Source: Bacteroidota bacterium (GTDB taxonomy: Bacteria > Bacteroidota > Bacteroidia > Bacteroidales > UBA7960). From it: a stretch of DNA of 41,108 nucleotides. Where the stretch lies: the NCBI GenBank assembly GCA_007693555.1, contig REDJ01000111.1:1-41108 (forward strand), in the 5' to 3' direction. The translations under genes and the position numbers were made by a program. Positions 16,256 through 23,951 of the stretch are shown here, piece by piece; within the stretch, counting starts at the first letter, position 1; every line of letters begins with the position of its first letter. The notes under the pieces were generated by a model. It did no database searches. It was not told where the DNA came from and was given only the letters and a program-made list of their open reading frames with translations.

Positions 16256-16900
16256 ATGAGATATATCGGAATTTCACTGGTTTTTCTGCTTAATTATTCA
16301 ACTGCATTTTCCCAGGAAAAGAGTCGTCGTGAATATTTCAGCGAATTATCACGCCCTGAAAAATGGTGGGTTATCACACATACATTCTCTGCAGGTCGTG
16401 CCCTGGAAATCAGTCTGCACGCCCGAAAAGTTTCAAAAAAAATGGAAGATCATCCTGAACTTGATGGTGACAGCCGTGGAGGTCAGGTAGATGCTTTCCG
16501 GCATGCCTATTGGATGGCTCTGATGACTATTGAACTCAATCACAGAAGAGCCTGGCGCCTTGGATACGACCACGAAAAAGGTAACAAACTTCAGTTTTTG
16601 CGAAAAAAAGGTGAATACAATGGGCCGTTAACTACTGCAGCAGATTGCACTATGGATATGCATAACAACGAAGCGGGTATTGCAATTGGTTTGAAATTTC
16701 CTGATGTAACCAGGGAAGAACTCCAGGAGATAATTATTGAAAAACTGCTCGATGGTCACTTCATAATGTTGAAAAAAGATACAGAAAATAACTTCCTGGA
16801 TTGCGATGGTAATATCGTACTTCGCGAAGATTTTCACTATAGCTGGGAAATTCCGGTTTGTTTGGTGCCCACAAGTTTTGAGCGACCGGAAAAAGAATAG
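16256..16900 (+). CDS. Exported DUF6973-like protein, 214 aa
   Basis: The ATG at 16256 begins a good signal peptide (MRYIGISLVFLL, cleavage near TAFSQ). A longer frame would need a TTG at 16226 and would spoil the signal, so it was not chosen. The mature part holds DAFRHAYWMALM (about 79-90) and DMHNNEAGIAIG, a His/Asp/Asn-rich pair of helices resembling the DUF6973 domain (family call moderate). The conserved His and Asp residues could bind a metal, but this is inference. It is probably periplasmic or outer-membrane associated. An octamer repeat array begins just after its stop codon. Confidence 0.68.
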   Translation: MRYIGISLVFLLNYSTAFSQEKSRREYFSELSRPEKWWVITHTFSAGRALEISLHARKVSKKMEDHPELDGDSRGGQVDAFRHAYWMALMTIELNHRRAWRLGYDHEKGNKLQFLRKKGEYNGPLTTAADCTMDMHNNEAGIAIGLKFPDVTREELQEIIIEKLLDGHFIMLKKDTENNFLDCDGNIVLREDFHYSWEIPVCLVPTSFERPEKE

Positions 16901-16903
16901 TTT

Positions 16904-16947
16904 AGAGTTGAAGGGTTGAAGGATTGAAGGGTTGAAGAGTTGATAAG
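16904..16947. repeat. Five-unit 8-base array (AGRRTTGA)
   Basis: Five adjacent octamers read AGAGTTGA, AGGGTTGA, AGGATTGA, AGGGTTGA and AGAGTTGA, followed by TAAG. The order is symmetrical (1-2-3-2-1). The array starts three bases after the stop codon of the upstream gene and lies about 35 bases ahead of lplA. Confidence 0.9.
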
Positions 16948-16981
16948 CGCAAGGCTTTGGGTTTATGAATAATTATTTGTT

Positions 16982-17962
16982 ATGCTGTTTGTAAAAAATT
17001 CTTCTCTTGATCCGTGGTTTAATATAGCTGCGGAGGAGTACCTGTTAAAGCAATTTGAACAGGAAATAATAATGATATGGCGCAGCGAATCTTCAATTAT
17101 TGTGGGAAAGCACCAGAACACACTTGCAGAAATCAATGCTGAGTATGTAATTAAGCATGAAATTCCAGTTGTAAGGAGATTATCTGGTGGAGGTACGGTT
17201 TTTCATGATCCGGGCAATATCAATTTCACTTTCATCAAAAGTATAGATAAGGATAATCTTGTGAATTTTCGTATGCACACCGAACCTGTTATTGCATTTT
17301 TGCAAAGTCTGGGTGTTGATGCACAATTTGAAGGGAAAAATGATTTGCGTGTAAATGGCTTGAAAATCTCAGGTAATGCCGAACATATTCACAAAAAAAA
17401 AGTTTTGCATCATGGAACACTGCTTTTTGATTCCGATCTGAACAATCTCTATGAGGCAATTAAAGCCAAAGAACAGAACTTTGAAAGCAAAGCGGTAAAG
17501 TCTATAAGAAGTACAGTTACCAATATCAGCAGTTTTTTAAAAACACCCATGACCCATGAAGGATTCCAGAAAAGCTTTGAAAATTTTTTTCTGGAAATAT
17601 ATCCCAACCTGCAAAGGTATGATTTAAGTGCAGGTGACATCAGTGCCATAAATGAATTAAAAGAGAATAAATATAAACAGTGGGAGTGGAATTTTGGATG
17701 GTCACCGGTTTATAGATTTAAAAACCATATCCGTTTGCATGGAAAGAATATTGCTGTTGAATTAAAAGTAAGTAAAGGGATAATTGAAGATGCAGTTGTT
17801 TCTGTTGATGAAAAAAAGCTGAATGATAATGATCCTATAACAGTCGGATTAAAAGATTTGCCTCATAAACCTGAGGAAATTGCAAAGTTACTGGCCGAAG
17901 TTGACTTTTTCGGATTCAATGGTCTGGCTGATCCGTGGGAACTTTTACGTTTATTTTTTTAA
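16982..17962 (+). CDS. lplA: Lipoate--protein ligase (LplA-like), 326 aa
   Basis: LplA attaches free lipoate, through lipoyl-AMP, to lipoyl domains such as those of 2-oxoacid dehydrogenases and the glycine-cleavage H protein. The signature RRLSGGGTVFHD spans residues 65-76, and NGLKISGNAEH further on carries the expected catalytic lysine region. The length indicates the large catalytic domain plus the C-terminal accessory domain, as in the E. coli enzyme. The stop codon overlaps the convergent rnz stop by four bases. Confidence 0.93.
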   Translation: MLFVKNSSLDPWFNIAAEEYLLKQFEQEIIMIWRSESSIIVGKHQNTLAEINAEYVIKHEIPVVRRLSGGGTVFHDPGNINFTFIKSIDKDNLVNFRMHTEPVIAFLQSLGVDAQFEGKNDLRVNGLKISGNAEHIHKKKVLHHGTLLFDSDLNNLYEAIKAKEQNFESKAVKSIRSTVTNISSFLKTPMTHEGFQKSFENFFLEIYPNLQRYDLSAGDISAINELKENKYKQWEWNFGWSPVYRFKNHIRLHGKNIAVELKVSKGIIEDAVVSVDEKKLNDNDPITVGLKDLPHKPEEIAKLLAEVDFFGFNGLADPWELLRLFF

Positions 17963-18900
17963 ATAATATTGCCCTTTTCATTATCCCCAATCTTTACACA
18001 CATGCCTTCCTGGGCCAGAATTGTATTGGGAAAAACAGTGCGTGCTTCTTCTTCAAATAATTTCATATTATCATACCGGGCCGAATAATGACCGATCATT
18101 AGTTTTTTAACTTGGGATTTTTGTGCAATTGTGGCGGCTTCAATGGTTGTGCAGTGTGTTTTTTCAGAAGCGAGGTCAACCTTATCATGCAAAAAGGTAG
18201 CTTCGTGATAAAGAAGATCTGCGTTCCTGATTTGCTCAATATAGTTTTCGGTATAACCTGTATCAGAGCAAAAGGCATAGGAGCGAGGTACAGGAGGGTC
18301 GATGGTAAGCTTTTGGTTTTCAATAATTAATCCTTCCTCTGTAATAAAATCTTTTCCGGATTTGATATTATTGATTTTCTCCACAGGTATGTTATATTTT
18401 TCAATTGCATCTTTGCGCATATTGCGCAATGCGGGTTTTTCTTTTATCAGAAAACCGTAAGTTGGCAACCTATGCAGCATTTCAATGCTTTCCACTGTGA
18501 TATTTTTATCTTCATATAGCAGTTGCCTGCCTTCTTTTATCAAATGAAATGTAATGGGGTAAACAGTTTTTAACTCAGATATGCGAAACTGAGTTTCAAT
18601 GATTTCCTTTAAGCCGGCCGGAGCATAGATATTGAGATTGTTTTTTTTACCCAATAAATGATAAGAAAAGAGTAATCCCGGTAACCCCAGATAATGATCA
18701 CCATGCAAATGAGAAATGAAAATATGATTGATTTTCATAAGGGGAAGCCGCATGCCGCGCATTTGCATTTGCGAGCCTTCTGCACAATCCAGTAAGAAAT
18801 AGTTGTTATGATAATTCAATACTTGTGCGGTGGTGTGCCTTTCTGAAGTGGGGGTTGCAGCTGAACATCCCAATATGTATACCTGGAAGTTTTTGCTCAT
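17959..18900 (-). CDS. rnz: Ribonuclease Z, 313 aa
   Basis: Ribonuclease Z removes 3' trailers from tRNA precursors. The MBL core HLHGDH (H64, H66, D68, H69) is intact, and CSDTGYTE and MIGHYSARY supply the later metal ligands. GLPGLLFSYHLLGKKNNLNIYAPAG fits the start of the flexible arm (quoted here as GLPGLLFSYHLLG and following). The length is standard for the short bacterial form. It is 45 bases downstream of iadA on the same strand, so they may be co-transcribed. Confidence 0.94.
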   Translation of the reverse strand: MSKNFQVYILGCSAATPTSERHTTAQVLNYHNNYFLLDCAEGSQMQMRGMRLPLMKINHIFISHLHGDHYLGLPGLLFSYHLLGKKNNLNIYAPAGLKEIIETQFRISELKTVYPITFHLIKEGRQLLYEDKNITVESIEMLHRLPTYGFLIKEKPALRNMRKDAIEKYNIPVEKINNIKSGKDFITEEGLIIENQKLTIDPPVPRSYAFCSDTGYTENYIEQIRNADLLYHEATFLHDKVDLASEKTHCTTIEAATIAQKSQVKKLMIGHYSARYDNMKLFEEEARTVFPNTILAQEGMCVKIGDNEKGNII

Positions 18901-18945
18901 ATCAAAAATATGATTAGAATCAGGGTTTGATGGGCAAATAAGAAA

Positions 18946-20106
18946 TCATTTCTCATAACTGCCCTTTTTAAGCATCTTGCCATCCTCAATCATGAGTGTG
19001 CCCATTGCAGTAAGGTGAATTATTTCATATTTTTCATTGATAAGAACGGCATCTGCATCCTTACCGGGAGCCACATAACCTTTGTTTTTCAACCAGAGTA
19101 TGTCAGCAACATTACTGGTTACAACTTTTAATGCATCCTGCAGGTTCATTTTTTCAAGAACCACAGTGTCTACCATTTCATCAAAAATGGATTTGGGATG
19201 TCCCATTTCCAGCCTTCGTAGTTTGCCATTTTCGTCAAAATCAGGCAAGGAGCCGCAGGCATCACTTGTCATGGTAATATGTTCGAGCGGTACACCCGCC
19301 TTGACCAGTTCTGCAATGGCTTTGGAAGGTTTTATTTCAAATTCGGGGAAAAAGGGGTATGAGCTTGCTGTAATATCCACATAACCTTTCTTTCCCCATG
19401 TTTTTGCATCTTCAAAAATATATTCATTGCGGTTGCAATGGGTGGGAATAAACTGTGTGAATTTCATATCGCTTAGTGCAACGGCTTCATATAAAGGCTT
19501 GAAAGGATTTCTTATGTCACCCATATGAATATTTACAAGACCTGCCTTATTGCCAAGCATGCCTCCAACTCTTGCATGACGGGCAATGCGAATCAACTCT
19601 GCAGCAGACGGGTAAGAACTCCTGTGATCTGAAATAGCAATTTCTCCAGCACCAATTACCTCATCAATCATAGCAATATCTTTACCCACATCTCCAAGGA
19701 TTGTGGGAGTGGGCACCTGGTAAGAACCAGTGTACATCCATGCACTTACACCTTCCTGACGAAGTGCTTTGGCTTTCATGAGCACAGACTCCAGGTTACG
19801 TGTCATGCCATCAGTTCCAAGGCATCCGATTACAGTGGTTACACCCCCTTCAAGCATTTTGCTTAACTGCAATTCGGGCGTACGGCTTGCAGGTCCTCCT
19901 TCACCACCTGCTCCGGCAATGTGCACATGCGCATCAATGAGCCCGGGTATCATACGCAATCCGATGGCATCTATTACTTTGCCTTCAACACCTTTAGGTA
20001 ATTCAAGATCATCACCGATTGCAATGATTTTCTGACCTGCTATCAAAACATCTTTTGTCCCTTTCTTTTCAGGGGCATACAACTCACAATTCTTAAATAG
20101 CAACAT
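18946..20106 (-). CDS. iadA: Isoaspartyl dipeptidase (IadA-like amidohydrolase), 386 aa
   Basis: IadA cleaves beta-aspartyl (isoaspartyl) dipeptides formed from damaged proteins. The amidohydrolase barrel has H60 and H62 (DAHVH), the loop GAGGEGGP with E69, YQVP with Y129, HMGD with H194, PTHCNRNE and the catalytic aspartate in MTSDACGS, all aligning with the E. coli enzyme as I recall it. One notable change is that the position of the carbamylated lysine that bridges the two metals in E. coli (IGVK-CAISDHRS) is Glu here (E155 in GEIAISDHRS). The enzyme is probably still active, with a glutamate bridge. Confidence 0.9.
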   Translation of the reverse strand: MLLFKNCELYAPEKKGTKDVLIAGQKIIAIGDDLELPKGVEGKVIDAIGLRMIPGLIDAHVHIAGAGGEGGPASRTPELQLSKMLEGGVTTVIGCLGTDGMTRNLESVLMKAKALRQEGVSAWMYTGSYQVPTPTILGDVGKDIAMIDEVIGAGEIAISDHRSSYPSAAELIRIARHARVGGMLGNKAGLVNIHMGDIRNPFKPLYEAVALSDMKFTQFIPTHCNRNEYIFEDAKTWGKKGYVDITASSYPFFPEFEIKPSKAIAELVKAGVPLEHITMTSDACGSLPDFDENGKLRRLEMGHPKSIFDEMVDTVVLEKMNLQDALKVVTSNVADILWLKNKGYVAPGKDADAVLINEKYEIIHLTAMGTLMIEDGKMLKKGSYEK

Positions 20107-20164
20107 ACAATTCTTCTTTTTAAAAGGGTATATATTTTTTTGAAGGATTTATAGTCTGTATAAC

Positions 20165-20181
20165 TTTTGTTTGAAACAAAA
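20165..20181. repeat. Perfect AT-rich palindrome in the rseP-iadA gap
   Basis: TTTTGTTT at 20165-20172 and AAACAAAA at 20174-20181 flank a single G. It lies in the gap between the rseP stop and the iadA start. No T-run follows on the minus strand, so it is not an obvious terminator and may be an operator-like dyad. Confidence 0.45.
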
Positions 20182-20238
20182 CTTCATAAGTTCTTCTTTT
20201 TTTCATAGAAGTAATTGTGAAATTATCTTTCACTTTTA

Positions 20239-21561
20239 TTACCTGATAAGTCGCATGATATCATTGTAATTGGCAAAAATGATCAGTGATAACAGTAATA
20301 ACATACCTATTGTCTGGGCATATTCCATGAATTTATCAGATGGTTTTCTGCCGACTATGATTTCATAAAAAAGAAACATGACATGACCTCCATCCAAAGC
20401 AGGAATGGGAAGTATATTCATTATGGCCAGGATAATAGAAAGGAATGCGGTTATGGTCCAGAAATGCTCCCAATCCCAAGTGGGGGCGAAGATACTTCCA
20501 ATTGTAATGAAACCACCCAGACTTTCGCTTGCTTTTACTTCGGGGCGGAAAAGCAAACGTAGTTCACCCAGGTAGTTTATTGTTGTATTCCAGGCCTTAA
20601 CAGTACCTGCAGGTATTGCCGCAAAAAAAGAATAATCGCGGGTTTCGTATTCAAATATTTCCTGCAGAGGTTTTAAATAAACTCCTATGAAGCCTTCGTC
20701 AGTTACTTTCATGGGAATACTTAATTTTTCACCATCTCTTAGTACCTGTAAATTGATTTGCTGCCCGGCAAAATTACCAATATGGGAATGAAATTCATCA
20801 AATGACCAGGTTTCAGTTTCATTGATCCCTATTATTTGGTCACCTTCCTGCACTCCGGCATCTTTAGCTGGAGAACCATCAACAAATCCTGCTGCAATAA
20901 ATGGAAAACGAAGGCTCATAAAATTGGCGCCACGTTCAGAAATAATGCGGGCAAAAAAGTCTTCGGGTATATCAAGGGTTATAATTTCTTCGTTTCTTTT
21001 AACGCTTACTGTTTTAGCATTTCCCATAACAAAATCACGCAGAATATCAGTAAAATCTTCAACTTCCTCTCCATTGATATATAAGATTTTATCACCGGTT
21101 TTCATTCCCAGATCCTGTGCCAGGGGGCCGGCCATTATACCATACGTCACATTTTTTGCAGGTAAATAGCGCTCACCGGTTATTGAGAGCATAAAAATAT
21201 AAATCAGAATTGCCAGTAAAACATTAAAAGTTACCCCTCCAAGCATTACAATCAATCTTTGCCAGGCGGGTTTGGTGCGGAATTCCCAGGGCTTGGGCTC
21301 CTGCTTCATTTGCTCTTTGTCCATTGATTCGTCAATCATTCCCGAAATCTTGACATAACCTCCCAATGGTAGCCATCCGATTCCATATTCTGTTTCACCA
21401 ATTTTTTTCTTGAAAAGTGAAAACCAGGGATTGAAAAACAGGTAAAACTTTTCAACCCTTATATTGAAATATCTTGCGGCAAGGTAATGCCCCAATTCAT
21501 GTATGGCAATAAGAATGGATAAACTTAAAAGAAATTGAATTACTTTGATTGCTATTTCCAT
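20239..21561 (-). CDS. rseP: RIP metalloprotease RseP (site-2 protease), 440 aa
   Basis: RseP is an inner-membrane zinc protease that cuts transmembrane anti-sigma factors and signal-peptide remnants. The catalytic HELGH (21-25) lies in the first membrane helix and the third ligand in NILPIPALDGGH in a late helix. Two PDZ domains sit between them, with carboxylate-binding and core strands near GPLAQDLGMKTGDKI and GSPAKDAGVQEGDQI. The length is typical. The gene lies 29 bases downstream of dxr on the same strand. Confidence 0.95.
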   Translation of the reverse strand: MEIAIKVIQFLLSLSILIAIHELGHYLAARYFNIRVEKFYLFFNPWFSLFKKKIGETEYGIGWLPLGGYVKISGMIDESMDKEQMKQEPKPWEFRTKPAWQRLIVMLGGVTFNVLLAILIYIFMLSITGERYLPAKNVTYGIMAGPLAQDLGMKTGDKILYINGEEVEDFTDILRDFVMGNAKTVSVKRNEEIITLDIPEDFFARIISERGANFMSLRFPFIAAGFVDGSPAKDAGVQEGDQIIGINETETWSFDEFHSHIGNFAGQQINLQVLRDGEKLSIPMKVTDEGFIGVYLKPLQEIFEYETRDYSFFAAIPAGTVKAWNTTINYLGELRLLFRPEVKASESLGGFITIGSIFAPTWDWEHFWTITAFLSIILAIMNILPIPALDGGHVMFLFYEIIVGRKPSDKFMEYAQTIGMLLLLSLIIFANYNDIMRLIR

Positions 21562-21590
21562 GAAAAAATATAATTATTTGTAAATACTAG

Positions 21591-22772
21591 TTAACAAGGT
21601 AAATCAGAAAAACGTTCACTGCCATAAATAATTTCTCTGGCTAATTTACGTGTTTCTATATCGGTTAAACAAAGATCTTCAACAGATGGATTGTCTATAA
21701 AGTTTGCTTTATGCATGCATTTTTCTATTATTTCCGGCATTTCAAGAAAACCGGTTTTTCCCTTTAAGAAAGCAGAAACAGCTACTTCATTGGCTGCATT
21801 CAGAATACAAGGCATATTTCCATCTTTCTCCATTGCCATATAGGCGAGCTCCAGGTTTCTGAAAGTTTTACTATCGGGTTCTTCAAATGTAAGCTCAGGG
21901 TAGTCCATAAAATTAAACCTGGGAAAGTCTGACTTGATACGCTGGGGGTAGCCCAGGGCATATTGAATTGGTAGTTTCATGTCGGGCAGGCCCATTTGGG
22001 CTTTCATGGAGCCGTCTTCAAACTGTACGATGGAATGAATGATAGATTGAGGGTGCACAATAACCTTTATTTGGTGGGGTTTAAGTGCAAATAACCAACG
22101 GGCTTCAATCACTTCCAGTCCTTTGTTCATGAGTGTTGCCGAGTCAATAGTAATTTTAAAACCCATGTCCCAGTTGGGATGTTTCAGTGCATCTTCTTTT
22201 TTGACATTTTTTAGGTATTCCTTGTCTTTCCCCCTGAATGGCCCTCCGCTTGCAGTAAGGTAAATACACTCCAAAGGGTTATGAAATTCACCTGTTAGGC
22301 ACTGAAAAATGGCTGAATGTTCTGAGTCAACAGGGTAAATATTTACACCGCTTTTTAATGCTTCGCGGGTGATAATATTTCCGGCTACAACCAGTGTTTC
22401 TTTATTTGCCAAAGCAATGTTTTTTCCTGATTGTATGGCTTTCAATGTGGGCTTTAAACCTGCAAAGCCAACCATTGCGGTGAGTATTATGTCAATATTA
22501 TCAAATTCCACTACTTCTTCAATGGATTTTTCTCCACAAAAAACTTTGATCATATGGGGTCCCAGGGCTTCCTTTACTTTTAAGTAATGTTTTTCATTGC
22601 CAATTACCACAGCATTGGGCTTAAACTCCAGAGCCTGTTTAATAAGCAGATTAGAATTGTTTTGCGCGGTAAGGATTTCAGCAGAAAAATGATCAGGGTT
22701 CGATCGGATTACATCCAGTGCCTGCGTACCAATTGAACCTGTAGAACCTAAAATGGCAATGTTTTTTTTCAC
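21591..22772 (-). CDS. dxr: 1-deoxy-D-xylulose-5-phosphate reductoisomerase (Dxr)
   Basis: Dxr makes 2-C-methyl-D-erythritol 4-phosphate with NADPH, the committed step of the non-mevalonate isoprenoid pathway. The N-terminal nucleotide-binding loop GSTGSIG spans residues 9-15. VDSEHSAIFQC and the flexible-loop/active-site region around ASGGPFRG, PNWDMGFKITIDSATLMNKG and HPQSIIHS are intact (quoted in short pieces). The length of 393 residues is normal. It is placed between the M23 peptidase and rseP in a same-strand cluster with gaps of 48 and 29 bases. Confidence 0.97.
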   Translation of the reverse strand: MKKNIAILGSTGSIGTQALDVIRSNPDHFSAEILTAQNNSNLLIKQALEFKPNAVVIGNEKHYLKVKEALGPHMIKVFCGEKSIEEVVEFDNIDIILTAMVGFAGLKPTLKAIQSGKNIALANKETLVVAGNIITREALKSGVNIYPVDSEHSAIFQCLTGEFHNPLECIYLTASGGPFRGKDKEYLKNVKKEDALKHPNWDMGFKITIDSATLMNKGLEVIEARWLFALKPHQIKVIVHPQSIIHSIVQFEDGSMKAQMGLPDMKLPIQYALGYPQRIKSDFPRFNFMDYPELTFEEPDSKTFRNLELAYMAMEKDGNMPCILNAANEVAVSAFLKGKTGFLEMPEIIEKCMHKANFIDNPSVEDLCLTDIETRKLAREIIYGSERFSDLPC

Positions 22773-22820
22773 TTTGGGAAAATCTTTTTTTGAAATTCTG
22801 ACTTGAAGTATATCTTAGAA

Positions 22821-23702
22821 TTAAAAAACAATGTAATCCAGAGGGTTGACAGGATTGCCATTGAACCATAATTCAAAATGCAAATGTGTTCCGGTAGACA
22901 ATGTGCCCGTTCCACCAATAATTGCTATTACTTCCCCTGCTTTCACATAACTTCCTTCCTCTTTTAATAGTCTGCTGTTGTGCTTATACACTGATACAAT
23001 ATTATTTGCATGTTGTATGCCAATAGTATAACCGGTTGCCATTGTCCATGTTGAAAATAATACTGTACCGTCAAGAGTTGCTTTTATGGGTTCTTCCTCT
23101 TCAGCAACTATGTCAATTCCAAAATGTCTTTGGGCAGGATTAAAATGATTGGTAATGATACCGTTTATAGGAGGGAAGAAAAAAAACTGACTCATAGGCT
23201 GGGGTTCAAAACTCTGAACCTGCTCAGGACTAAAGCCTGTAATTCTTAACTCACTCTCAATCTGAGCCCTTAAGATTGAATCTTCGCGTGATCTTGTAAG
23301 TTCATTTATTTCAACAAACTCCTGCTCCTCAAGTGGTTCAGGCATTTCATAAACCAATTCTCTTCCCTCAACAATATTCCTGATATTCATTATATAAAGG
23401 TCTTTGCTTCTGAGCTCAGCCTGCAAAGAATCGGCCTTAAGATTAAGTTCTCTTAATACTTTACGTGTGTTAAAATCCGCATAGCCTGGAATATATTCGC
23501 GCAATGGAGTAAATGCTATAAGGTAGGTAGTTGCAAATACCAGGAAAATTGCAACTGTACCAAAAAAGATGAATACATTAAACCGGGTTAATCTGAATGA
23601 AAGCTTTTCTTCAAAAGTATCATCATTCATTAAAACCAGCCGGTATTTATCATGAAGCTTGTGAAAAAAACCTTTCTTTTTTTTGGGATTGTTTTCAGCC
23701 AT
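22821..23702 (-). CDS. Membrane-anchored M23 (LytM-type) metallopeptidase, 293 aa
   Basis: The layout is a basic cytoplasmic tail, one membrane helix (about 42-63), a periplasmic coiled coil (about 80-155) and a C-terminal M23 domain. The LytM zinc residues are complete: H193 and D197 in RHFGID, and H273 and H275 in THLHFE. It is therefore predicted to be an active peptidoglycan endopeptidase rather than an EnvC-like degenerate activator. It is first in a same-strand series with dxr and rseP and is divergent from porW. Confidence 0.92.
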   Translation of the reverse strand: MAENNPKKKKGFFHKLHDKYRLVLMNDDTFEEKLSFRLTRFNVFIFFGTVAIFLVFATTYLIAFTPLREYIPGYADFNTRKVLRELNLKADSLQAELRSKDLYIMNIRNIVEGRELVYEMPEPLEEQEFVEINELTRSREDSILRAQIESELRITGFSPEQVQSFEPQPMSQFFFFPPINGIITNHFNPAQRHFGIDIVAEEEEPIKATLDGTVLFSTWTMATGYTIGIQHANNIVSVYKHNSRLLKEEGSYVKAGEVIAIIGGTGTLSTGTHLHFELWFNGNPVNPLDYIVF

Positions 23703-23872
23703 AGTTTTTCAGCTAAACTTTGTCAGATATAAACTTTTTAATGATAATTACGTTTTTAAGCGTTAAAAACAAATGCAAATATCGCAATTTTAATCGTTTC
23801 TTTTTTAATTAATGGTATTCTCATTGGTAACCGCTATTTTCCCAATTATAAACGGCTACTCTGAAAAATTAG

Positions 23873-23904
23873 TTTGAAATGCACAGTAAATTAAAATAAA
23901 TTTG
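23873..23904 (+). promoter_or_regulatory. Strong Bacteroidota-type promoter of porW
   Basis: TTTG at 23873-23876, a 20-base spacer and TAAATTTG at 23897-23904 match both consensus elements exactly. The predicted transcript begins near 23911, about 40 bases before the TTG start codon of porW. Confidence 0.7.
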
Positions 23905-23951
23905 CAAATTCATAGTTATATTAGCAGTTTAAGCTTAAAAAATCTGATTAT

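Noticed and set aside
16904-16947. Possible CRISPR or iteron origin
   Set aside because: Units of 8 bases without spacers do not form a CRISPR. No replication initiator or AT-rich unwinding block with DnaA boxes was seen nearby.
20165-20181. Palindrome as rseP terminator
   Set aside because: The stem is AT-only around a single base and has no T-run on the relevant strand.
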